Positions 32,238 through 42,505 of a stretch of DNA of 64,000 bases are shown in pieces. The notes under the pieces are model-generated. The model was not told the origin of the DNA and did no database searches. It was given only the letters and a program-made list of their open reading frames with translations. The stretch covers positions 496,001 through 560,000 of the forward strand of contig BPQB01000010.1 of the NCBI GenBank assembly GCA_019973155.2. Direction: 5' to 3'. The translations under genes and the position numbers were made by a program. This stretch comes from Phanerochaete sordida (taxonomy: Eukaryota; Basidiomycota; Agaricomycetes; Polyporales; Phanerochaetaceae). Each line of letters starts with the position of its first letter. The stretch's first letter is position 1.

Positions 32238-35145
32238 ATGTCTGTACCACCAACCCCGAGCAGCAAGATCGCTCGGCCAGTGCTCTACACTCCCAAGCCC
32301 CGCACGCTGTCCGCCGCGGCGAGCTTCGACGATGTTATCCGCGCCCCGCCGCTCTCTCGCTCGACGAACTCAAGCGTACCGCCGTCGACCAAGAAGTACA
32401 AGGCTGCACTTACAACAGAGGCACGACCGAGGGCCACCTCCCTGAGACCAGGCACTCCAAAGAAGACGTCTTCCTCCGATGGTACACAATCCAGGCCCAA
32501 GACACCGACTACGCCCAAGCGAGGAGGGCCGAGTCCTGCTCCGACCGCCGTGAGCGAGATGGATGTTAGCAGGATTGACCCGGAGGACGCACTGGTAGAC
32601 TTCGAGACGGTGGAGGCGGGTGACATCTCCGTGGACTTGGATGACCTATCGCTTAGGACGTACGGCGAGGAGGACAAGGTGCTGGTTTCGATCAGGTACG
32701 CTTAGACAGCATGCTTTGGGCGACGTGCGGATAGTAATGACGCTTTGACAGGATCAAGCCTACAGATGCACCGAATGCATGGGGCGCTACGTCTACATCC
32801 ATCAAGCTTGACCCACAGTATGGAAAAGCCCCTCAGGAGTTTCACTTCGACGAAATTCTGACTGGCTCAGACAACAAGCCAGTGTACACCGCTGTCGCTC
32901 GTAGCCACGTTTGTGCCGCTATGGATGGCTACAACGCTGTCATCTTCGCGTATGGTCAAACGGCTAGCGGCAAGACGTTCACACTCGTAAGTCTGTGAAC
33001 AAACCAAGCCGCGATTCATAACAAGTCTTTAACGTCGGGATTCTCTCAGTCTGGCGACGATGACCATCCCGGTATCATACCTCGCTCCATGAAGGACATC
33101 TTTGCGTACATCAAGAGAACGCCGACACGAGAGTATCTCCTGCGCTGCTCCTACCTCGAGATCTACAACGAGGTGATTCACGATCTGCTCGCCTCACCAG
33201 CGATGAGCACAGCGCAGCCGGTCCAGATCCATGGCGCGGGCCCAGACATCGTGCTGACGCCGTTGCGCGAGGAGGTCGTCACGAGCCTGAAGGGGTTCAA
33301 GGAGGTCCTCGAGCGCGGCGAGGGCAACCGGCGCACGGCGAGCACGGACTGGAACGAGCGCAGCAGCCGCAGCCACAGCGTGTTCCGCGTCGTGATCGAG
33401 AGCCGCGAGCGCGGCGCGCGCGACGAGGACGGCGGCAGCGGGCGGCAGACCCCGGGCTACCGCCCGCCGACGCCCGGCGGCGCACGCCTGCAGGCGCGCG
33501 GCGGGCGCAGCGTGCAGACGTCCGTGCTCAGCCTCATCGACCTCGCGGGCAGCGAGAAGGCGACGTCGGACAAGGAGCGGACGCGTGAGGGCAAGTACAT
33601 CAACACGAGGTGCGTCGTGGCGCCGCCGGCCTCGCGGGGAGCTAATGCGAACGGCGCAGTCTGCTTACCCTCGGTACGGTCATCGGGACCCTGGCTGAGA
33701 ACGCCGCGAAGGGCAGGAGGTCGGTCGATCCATTACGTGTCGTGGCTGGATGGCTAGTACTGACAGCGCGCCAGTGACCATGTCCCGTTCCGGAACTCGA
33801 AGCTGACGCGGATGCTGCAGCCGTCGCTGTCGGGCGATGCACGTATTTCCGTCATCTGCACCATCAACCCGAGTAAAGACGCCATCACCGAGTCCGTCAG
33901 TACCCTGCTCTTCGCACAGCGCATCAAGCGAGTACAGGTAAGACAGCAGGGAAATTGGACACGCACGATGCTGATGTATTTCTGTTTTCCAGCTTCATGC
34001 ATCCAAGAAAGAGGTCGTCGACACCGCAGCTCTTCTTGAGCGTTACCGCAAGGAGATCGAGGAGCTCAAACGGCGCCTTGCAGAACGCGAGGCCGACGCG
34101 CCGAGCAAGAGTCGACGGCTGTCTGCGCGCGAGGCACGTGTCCCTTGATTAATTTCCTTCTGCGCAACGAAGCAGCTAACACCATGAATACAGCAACTGG
34201 AGGAGTCGAAGGCGATGCGCGACATGAGTGCGCGTATTCGACAGCTGACAAAGTTGATCTTGACAAGTCAAACTGTCGATGAGACGAAGAGCGACCAGTC
34301 CCGACCGGCCAGCCCTTCCAAGGTGGACTTTGACATGACCCCCTACCAGGTCCGTCTGGATCCTCAACTTCTATACTGTGTCGCTCACTGCGCGGCGTGT
34401 AGCTTCAACAAGAGCTCCTCGCCGCCCGCCGCCAAATCGACTCTCAGGCAACGCAGATCCTCTCCCTCGAAGAGGCTTTGCTCGCGCGTCCAGTCCTACC
34501 GCCCGACGCGCCCGAAAGCGAGAAGGACAAACTGCTCACGGAACAGGCGAAGACGATCCGCGAGCTCGAAATCGTCGTGACGGGCTACGAGAACAGCCTC
34601 GGCGAGCCGCTGCGCAAGGTGAAGGAGGACGTCGAGCGCGAGTGGGCGGACAAGCTCGCGCTCGAGGCGAAGATCCGGGAGGAGAAGGAGGTCTGGGCAG
34701 ATGAGCTCGTGCGGCAGCTCGAGAAGGAGCGTCGGGTGCGTCCGCTTCTGCACGTCGCACAAGTACCGGGCTGACAGGCGGCGGCCAGACGCGCATGAGG
34801 CTCGAGGAGGAGCGCCAGGCGCTCGCCTCCTTCGTGAAGAAGTTCGACGCGCTCGGGCTCGGCGGCTTGTCACTTCCGCCCACGAAGCTCAACCCGCCGC
34901 TGCCGACGCCCGGCGGCGCCGCAGCCGTCTTCGCAGAGCGCCAGCGCAACCGCCTGCTCGCGATGGACCCGGGCATGGGCGCGCTCGCCGAGGCGGAGTC
35001 CCCGATGCGTGTGGCTGTCAGCGCGGCGGAGCCGAGCCTGCTTGACGAGCCCTGGGACGCGCTCGAGGACGTGAGCGTCGAGATGGAGCGCACCCCAAGG
35101 ATGCCGAGTCCGCTGGTCCGGAACAAGGAGAATCTGCCGCTCTGA
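32238..35145 (+). CDS. kinesin, Kip2/CENP-E (kinesin-7)-like
   Basis: Plus-end microtubule motor. Nine exons (introns 32696-32751, 32987-33049, 33610-33659, 33720-33774, 33938-33992, 34134-34193, 34350-34402 and 34736-34788) give 820 residues. Residues 1-150 are a Ser/Pro/Thr/Lys-rich extension. The motor has FAYGQTASGKTFTL (P-loop), CSYLEIYNEVIHDLL, NERSSRSHSVF (switch I), SLIDLAGSEKAT (switch II), LLTLGTVIGTLAEN, VPFRNSKLTRMLQPSLSG and TLLFAQRIKRVQ leading to the neck. An unusual Gly/Pro/Arg insert of about 35 residues lies between the two switches. Coiled-coil segments follow (KKEVVDTAALLERYRKEIEE and later), then a short tail. The N-terminal extension favours Kip2-like over CENP-E, but subfamily is inference. 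The intron at 34134 needs a GC-AG splice pair. Confidence 0.9.
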
Positions 35146-35470
35146 GGGGTGCCCGACGGTGTGTGTACAGTCTGATCACGGCTATCGTTATGCTTGCTAT
35201 GTATGGTTCTGCTCGCTGCTTTGCATGTTGCACTTTGGATTTGTACAACGTATAATCTCGCTTTGTTGTATGTACCTCTCACGTCGATTTGACGACGGAT
35301 TCGGCGCGAGCGTCGCGCCCGCGGAGGTGTGCTGCACTGTTTGCGCTGCGCTCTCAGGGTCACGCATCTATCGATGACGTCCCTGGAATTCTCCCACAGG
35401 TGCAGGGGTGCAGCTTGACAGCTACGTCCATCGCTCTGTCTGCGTTCGTCAAGGCACAGAAGCTGCAAGG
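35146..35470. other. short spacer between kinesin and Icmt-family gene
   Basis: Same-strand neighbours 325 bp apart; no gene seen. Confidence 0.4.
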
Positions 35471-36300
35471 ATGATCTGGTTTCCGACACCTCTTGCTGCG
35501 ACGCTCAGCCTCTCGCCGCTGTGGAAGATCCCGCTGCTCGTGCCAGGCGCGCACCTAGCTGCGCTGGGCATGACGCCGCCCAACCCACCACCGACAGCCG
35601 CGGAGAAGGCGAAATACGAGGGGAGCGGCAAGGGCGACAACCTGGCCACGTTCATGCGAGTCTCGGGCAAGCTGTGGAAGATTCGCATTGTAACTCTCGC
35701 GCCGTACCGCTCCTGACAAGTGCAGCTGACACATGTTTACGAAAGGCACTCTTCTACATCGGCGCGCTCTGCGAGTCCGCAGCCCTCCTCTCGCGTTTCC
35801 TCCCCGAGCACGCCAGGGAGCCCGTCGAACGGCTCCTCGTGAGCAGCGGCGCACCTGGGCCCGCCCACATCCGCTTCACGCCGCTCTGGCTCGGCGGCGT
35901 CCTGCTCATGGGCGGCGCGGCGTGCCTGCGGCTGTGGGCCTTCCGCACGCTCGGCCGGTTCTTCACGTTCGAGATGTCGGTCAAGCAGGACCACAGGCTG
36001 GTGACGTCCGGGCCGTACGCAGTCGTCCGGCACCCCGCCTACGTCAGCGTGCTTTTGCTCAACGTCGGCGTCGTCACGACATCCTTCGCGCCGGGCAGCT
36101 GGTACGCGGAGTGCGTCGGGTGGGGCTCGCCGGCCAGCAAGGCGTTCGGCGCGCTGTGGGCTACGTGGTCCCTCATCGTCCCCGTACTGCTGATGACGAG
36201 GGTGAACAAGGAGGATGAGGTCATGCGGGCGCAGTTTGGCGAGGAGTGGGAGGCATGGGCGAGGCGTACCCCCTACAAGCTCGTACCATACATCTATTGA
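35471..36300 (+). CDS. isoprenylcysteine carboxyl methyltransferase (ICMT) family membrane protein
   Basis: Two exons (intron 35690-35745) encode 257 residues. It carries the C-terminal SAM-binding ICMT/PEMT signature: DHRLVTSGPYAVVRHPAYVS, then TRVNKEDEVMRAQFGEEWEA and the end RRTPYKLVPYIY, where RHP and E-E/W are the cofactor- and substrate-site residues. Hydrophobic helices include FYIGALCESAALLSRFL, WLGGVLLMGGAACLRLWAF and LWATWSLIVPVLLMT. An ER membrane location is expected. It could methylate prenylated proteins (Ste14-like) or be one of the fungal ICMT-like paralogues with unknown substrates. The N-terminus is short and variable compared with Ste14, so I leave the symbol blank. Confidence 0.85.
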
Positions 36301-37923
36301 TGCGAAGCATGTGAACAGATGCCTGGAGCCCATGGACTCACTACGCATTGCACCCCAGTACATGCTTTGATTGACCGACATTAGGGGCCTAACCGAAGTA
36401 AGTGGCTGTGTGCGAACCTTCGCTCGACCGGGGTTCGCAATCTTCGCGCGCACTCCATTCGAGTGAGAACAGATCGTGCAAAACGAGGCTGGCTGAGAGC
36501 TCTGTCTTTCCTGGTACGTAGTGTTGGGTCTCTGCAGCCCGCATATTCCAGACCAAGACCGGGGTCAACATAGTCACGAGATGTTTGACAACGTACAGAA
36601 GAAGTCGGATGGCATCGTCGATAGACGACTCCTCGGAGTGCGGGCCCATAGCCACCGACCCGACGATGTCCGTTCCCTCGAAGGCGTAAGAGAGTGACCA
36701 ACTGCGGCAGCAAGATACTCGCCGGGAAGGTCGCATGACCGCCTGCGGTAGGCGGTCGTGCGAGACCTTGCCGCCAGGGCAGCTCGTGTTGGAAACAAGA
36801 GCCGGCAGGACGCCACAAGGCGCATCGTTGCCAGCCTCGTGCCCGGGCTACGCGTTGATGGCCTCGGGAGCTGCGGACACGGCCGGGACGGCTACCGCGC
36901 TCTGAGTTGTATTGACCGCCACGACGGTGGACCAGCAGGAGTCCACAGGTGTATCGCAACAGTGATAACCAGTGGAGGATCGGCAGAGGTAATTTCGCTG
37001 TTGGATCTGGATGGACGCAAGGGCTTGGGGACCACGCGGTCGAGGAGGGCTCACCTCGACGGCACCGGGGAACAAACTCCTGCGCATCTTACTCGCTCCC
37101 GGTGATGTTCTCTTTCGTCGCCATGCCGGCTGCCTGTGCGTGTTCTCGTTCATGGGATGTCCGCTAATGGTCTAGTTCCTGCCGTGGCGCCAGGAACGGC
37201 GACTCTCACGCGAGGAGTTCTGTGACGGGCCTGGACAGCCTCGAGAAGCCGTGCGGGGAAAGCATGTAACGCGACTGACGAATCGGTGGCCAGGATTCCG
37301 GAATTTTTGGAGGCTGTACGCAGGTCTTGAGGGCGGCCGACCCGGCCGCTGAGCGGCGACTTGGCGAGCAGCGACGAGAGAGAGGGTGGCGGGCGGGCAG
37401 AGGCAATGGCCGGCGAACGTGGCAGGCTTGGCCAGGGGGGACGAGAGAGCTGGGGAGGCCGAGAGCTCTGGCGGGATCAAGGGTGTGGTGAAGGAGGTGC
37501 GCTTGGATATCTGCCTAGAAAAGGTTCCGCGCTTGGGCGAAACCCTGGCTCCGCGTGATCTTCATATAACCAGAGGCCTCTCCGGTCGCTCATGTCTTCC
37601 TCCCCGCTCTTCACCGTCGCGAGCATACCAGCCGACGTCCATGCTCTCTCCGCATCGTCCATAACTTACCTGCACGAATTTGACGACGATTACCCTGACG
37701 TCGGACGCCGCATACACTCGCCGAACCTGATCGAAGTCCACTCCTCTTGGCCTCCGCTCGGCACAGACCAGCCGCGGGCTCGTCCAGTCTCCACAGCCCT
37801 GATAAACATCTTGCCCTTGGCTCGCTCTTTCACGACGACTACGACCACGATACCCTCACGCTTCACGACCTTTCGCTCTTTCACGCCTCGTCGTTACGAC
37901 TTTCCTTCTCCTAGGTCGCCGCC
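36301..37923. other. intergenic region with a doubtful minus-strand gene
   Basis: 1.6 kb between Icmt-family gene and antiporter. Contains a possible minus-strand coding segment (36389-36736) described separately, and a pyrimidine-rich antiporter leader at its right end. Confidence 0.4.
36389..36736 (-). CDS. possible small gene of unknown function (low confidence)
   Basis: The open frame contains a stretch with balanced composition and a hydrophobic helix (AIRLLLYVVKHLVTMLTPVL) followed by a polar C-terminus ending SEGSHTATYFG. Unlike chance frames here, it is not Arg-dominated. Possible upstream exons lie to 37124 (an ATG giving MATKENITGS followed by a GTAAG donor), but I could not join them convincingly. 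No family recognised. It may be a lineage-specific gene or a decayed one. Confidence 0.25.
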   Translation of the reverse strand: MRPSRRVSCCRSWSLSYAFEGTDIVGSVAMGPHSEESSIDDAIRLLLYVVKHLVTMLTPVLVWNMRAAETQHYVPGKTELSASLVLHDLFSLEWSAREDCEPRSSEGSHTATYFG

Positions 37924-40900
37924 ATGAGGTTCCACCCGGTGCGTCGCCTCTCATGCCGACCGTCGCTCCCTGCTCATCGGTCCTTCCCCCAGTTTGAGGT
38001 CTCGATACCTCACATCATCTATGCAGCCGTAGGAGGATTTGTCGTGTTTGTAAGTCCCTTGGCCACACATCCGCCTGCCCGAGCTCACGATTGCCGAGTA
38101 GTTCGGGATGTTCTCGCTCTTCATCCGAGAGAAGGTGAGTCCAGGCCGTCGAGCTGCAAGGATCGCACTGACTCCGCCTCAGCTCTACATCGGAGAAGCA
38201 TGCTGGGCGTTCGTATTCGGAGTGGTGATAGGTGGGTGCCCGCCGCTCGATGCTGACCGTGCCAGTGCTTATGTCCACAAGGGCCCTATGGCGCCAATAT
38301 CTTCGACCCTAGAAGCTGGGGAAATGGCGACCGCTCAACGACAAACACGATTACCCTCGAGTTCACGCGCGTCGTCCTGGCCATCGGTGTCTTCGCCATA
38401 GGAGTGGAGCTACCGAAGGCCTACATGCGTCGCCACTGGCGCAGCCTGTTCTTCCTCCTCGCTCCTATCATGACTTGGGTATGTCGATGCCTTATTCTCT
38501 GCGTGCAACGTGTTCACCAAATGCAAAGGGGTGGTTCGTATCAGCCGCTCTTATCTTCGCCCTCATTCCAGGGCTCAATTTCCTGTCGTCACTAGCCGTT
38601 GCCGCCTGTCTCACCCCTACCGACCCTATCCTGGCAGCGGCCGTAGTCGGTGGAAAGTACGCAGACAAGCACGTCCCTGCCCACCTGCGACATCTACTTG
38701 CCGCAGAGAGCGGATGCAATGACGGCGCAGCCTACCCATTCCTCTGGATTGCCCTGTATCTCGTCATCGACAAGTCGACTGGTCGTGCAGTCTCTGACTG
38801 GTTTCTGATCCTCTGGCTCTGTGCGTCTTACACCGCATTTCCACTGTCACAACATATTAACTGTCTTGCACAGACCAAATCATCCTCGCTGTCGTCTTTG
38901 GCACGGTACTCGGCGTGGGCTTCCGGTATCTGATGAGATTCTGTGAGAAAAAGGATCTCATCGACAGGCAGTCCTACGTCGCACAGTACGTTGCTTTGGC
39001 GCTGCTCACGATTGGCAGCTGCACTCTACTGGGGACCGACGATCTGCTCGCGGCGTTCTCATGCGGAGCCGCCTTTGCGTGGGACGGTTTCTTTAACAAA
39101 CAGACAGAAGAGGCTGTCTTCTCGTCAGTCATCGATCTGCTGTTCAACATCGCCGCATTTGTCTTTGTCGGCGCGTGGACACCGTTCAATACCTTCTCCG
39201 ATGTGAACCTCTCCCTCAGCGTCTGGAGACTCATCGTCATCGGCATTTTGGTCATCCTCCTACGACGACTGCCCGTCATGATCGCGTTGTACAGGTGGAT
39301 ACCTGACGTGAAGACGTTCCGCGAAGCAATATTCAGCGGCCACTTTGGCCCCATGGGAATCGGTGAGTCGGATGACCGCTCGCTTACTGTTAGCTCGTAG
39401 GCTAACCCTGTCCGAGGTGCCATCTACATCTCGACCCTGGCAGCTGAACAGCTGCCGGAGCCCAGCTACCCTCCCAAGAGCCAGCATGAACTGCTCGCGT
39501 CAACGATCCAGCCAATCGTGGCATTCATGGTGCTCTGTTCTATCCTCGTCCACGGCTTGTCGATCCCGTTCTTCTCACTCGGTCGCCGGGTGCACTCCGT
39601 CTCGAGAACGTGGTCGAGACACGACACCTTCTCACGTTCCCATCATACGCTCCCGGAATGGGCGAACATGACCAGGCATGTCGTACGCGGACACGACATT
39701 GTCATTAACCGAGACAGCGACATGGAGCGTGGCGAGGCCACGGTCAACGGAGATGAAACACCACCTACCGAGAAGGTCCCGGGCTCCGACACTAGCCCGA
39801 CACAAACGACCAAAGAGGGCGAGGAGCCATCGCCACAGCGAGAAGAAGACGACTACAGAGAGGAGAACCCGCCCGATGGACGAGAAGTCATCGCTGAATG
39901 GAAGGAAGGCCCGCATAACATCGTGGAGAAACGGGCTGGGCCCGGTGAAGAGGTGCGTATCGCGTTAATAGCTCACTCGCATCGGCTCATCCGTTACCCA
40001 GGTCGAGGTGGAAGTCCAGCGGAACGTCTACGGTCCGGGAGAGACGACCAACCATACCCTGAACATCGCACAAGACAAGTCTCGACATGCGGTGGAGGAC
40101 ATTCGGACCAAGCTTTCTCAGACGTTCAGCCCAGAGCACCCACCGGGCGAGTTTGAACGGGCGCTGGACAATATACGCGAGCACCTTCATAACGACGTGG
40201 AGCTTGCCGGAGAAGCCGTGCATCACTGCGAAGACAAGGTGAAGCATGCACTGGGCACCTCGGACGATCGCCCGCCTGCGGAAGAAGAGGATGAGGGCTG
40301 GCAGTCGGACGGCGAAGGCGAGACGTCAGCACAAGGCGCCACACGCGCAGACGAAGCGAGCGAAACGCGACGGCAGTCGCGCTCGCCGAAGTCGAAGCCG
40401 CCGAAGCTAGCTATCCTGCGCACGCCCAAACCGCCCAAACCGCCAAACCAGGCCCGGCGGCGCTCGATCCGCCGCGGCATGCTCGGCGCGCGTGTGCTCG
40501 GACGCCACTACTCTGACCCCGGCCGCGACGGCGACGGCCTCTCGACGCCCGACGAGAGCGACGAGGACGACCGTGGCCGCCGCTCGTCCATCGCACGCAA
40601 CCGCGGGCCGGCGTCGCCCATCGGGCCTGGCCTTGGTCCGCGCCACGCGCGCATCGACTCGCTGCGCTCGATCGAGTCGCGCTCGCGGATGTCGCGCGAC
40701 GCCTCGCCGGCACGCTCCATCCGCTGGGCAGACGAGGACGGCGTGGCACCTGGCCGGCTCAGCGGGTCGGCCACGCCTGCGATCCTCTCCCCCACGACGC
40801 CGCTCTCGCCGCTGCCCCCGCTGCCTATCACCGAGTCCGGCAGCCACGGCTCCACCGCCGAGAGCGGGGACGCGGACGCGACGCCGACGTACTCAGTACG

Positions 40901-40943
40901 CTTCAGCGTGCCGACATTGCCCGGCAACAGCCGGTCTTCGTAA
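37924..40943 (+). CDS. NHA1: Nha1-type plasma-membrane Na+(K+)/H+ antiporter
   Basis: Exports Na+ and K+ in exchange for protons; controls salt tolerance and cytosolic pH. Nine exons (introns 37939-37992, 38050-38101, 38135-38182, 38232-38281, 38479-38528, 38821-38873, 39363-39416 and 39953-40001) give 869 residues. Exon 1 codes only MRFHP. The membrane domain matches fungal Nha1 throughout: FTRVVLAIGVFAIGVELPKA, CLTPTDPILAAAVVGGKYAD, HLLAAESGCNDGAAYPFL (Asn-Asp transport site), DDLLAAFSCGAAFAWDGFF and VFSGHFG-like AIFSGHFGPMGIG. After the last helices (LCSILVHGLSIPFFSLGRRV) comes a long hydrophilic cytosolic tail rich in Glu, Ser and Pro, as in yeast Nha1, where the tail tunes activity. In-frame Lys/Pro run KPPKPPN near 40430. 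Confidence 0.95.
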
Positions 40944-42505
40944 TGTGACCGCGAAAATGGACTGCGGGTAGCCTGCGTGCCCTGGTGACGGATTGGAGCT
41001 CCGTATGGAGTGGCGCGCCGGATACCCTGGAGGTTCAGTGCTTGCAACATGTAGATGCTGGTTCTAATTTCTTTTGCTCCGTAGTATGTTTTGCTTCTTT
41101 CCTTTTGCATCGTCATCCCAAGGGTTGTACTGCATTTAGTTCATCGCTAGCCGCATACCTATCTCATGTGCATCGCAATCGCATTGTATACATACAATAT
41201 CCTCGCAGTACTGATATGTGTATATTACCCACTGCTTGACCCGTAGTTATTCCCTCGAAATCTTATACGTCTTATGCTTCGCGGAGCTCACGTTGAGCTC
41301 AGAACATGCACCTCTAATTATCTCGCGAGCTGAAGAGCTTCATGTTTGGGCGCTTGCAAAATGTCGCGGCTTTCCTCTTTCCTCCTGCTTGCCAGATTGC
41401 GAAACCTGGCGTGAGCTTATGCATGCTCGTAAGCGAAGATATGAGAGCTGCATGTAAGCGAAAATGTTGAACATATGTGGGGGCGCATGTTTTCACACAG
41501 CGAAGACTCAAAATATTCAGAGGTGAGCGGCAAAATACCTGCCGAGTCGTGGTTGCTTGTAGTGCTTCACTTACAACTTGATCTACACAGCGATATTCTC
41601 TGGGACAATGCAGGGGCGCAAGGGAGCTTGTTATGTTCGACGCATGGGACCCAATGCTGCTGTCACGCGTACACGCGCCGTAAACGCATCCCTGTAACGA
41701 AACCCTGCACCGCGCCGCGCAGGAAAACTCTAAATTGACATGGGGAGAGATCGTCAGCGGGCCGTGTGTCTTATAGCGAAGAGTCGTAGGAGCCGCGGAG
41801 TGTTTCATTGACAGCCTGCCTATGCGCCTCAGAACGCGATCTCAGACGTGCGGCTGCGCAGGAGTTGAAGGTGGGTCCCCTACGCCACTGTGCCATCGCC
41901 AGCGACTCGAGAAGCCTGATCCCAATGACCACATTTGCAGGCTCGAACACGCAGAGGCCTCATTCGTGAGCTGCAACATCATCACCGACCGGGCGGCTGA
42001 TCCCTGCAGCTCGAAGCAGCATGCCCGCGCTGGACGGGTCCACAGGATACTGATAGGCTTGGCAAGCGGACGCATTAATGCCGCTTCTTCTAGGGCGCGG
42101 CGCCCGCCACACCTATCGACTGTACCCTGGCTTACGCTATAGCTCGGCACCAGGTGCTCGAAACATCCACAGCTGCATCTACACAGTCGACCGTGATCTC
42201 CGCCCGTGTCGGACTCCTTCGACGTCCGTCGCGCCCTAACAGCCAGGCTATCATGGATCATACGCGGTCTCCACTGCGCGAGGCGCGCTGTACAGCCTAT
42301 GGGAGTCTACCTATCGGTGCATTGCACGAGACATGGGTCTTTCAAACGGGTCAGGGATGATGACGGACGCTGGTGCACGACGCATAAAGGAGGAGCGGAC
42401 GGGCAAATATGCGAAAGCAAACTACTCGAGACTTCGACCTAGCTCCAAGCATTTGTCGAACTGATATCACCGCACATCCAGCGAACCCGACTCTCACTAC
42501 TCGTC
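40944..42505. other. intergenic region before GMC gene
   Basis: AT-rich 3' UTR-like DNA to about 41300, then mixed composition. No gene, tRNA or transposon signature seen. Confidence 0.45.
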
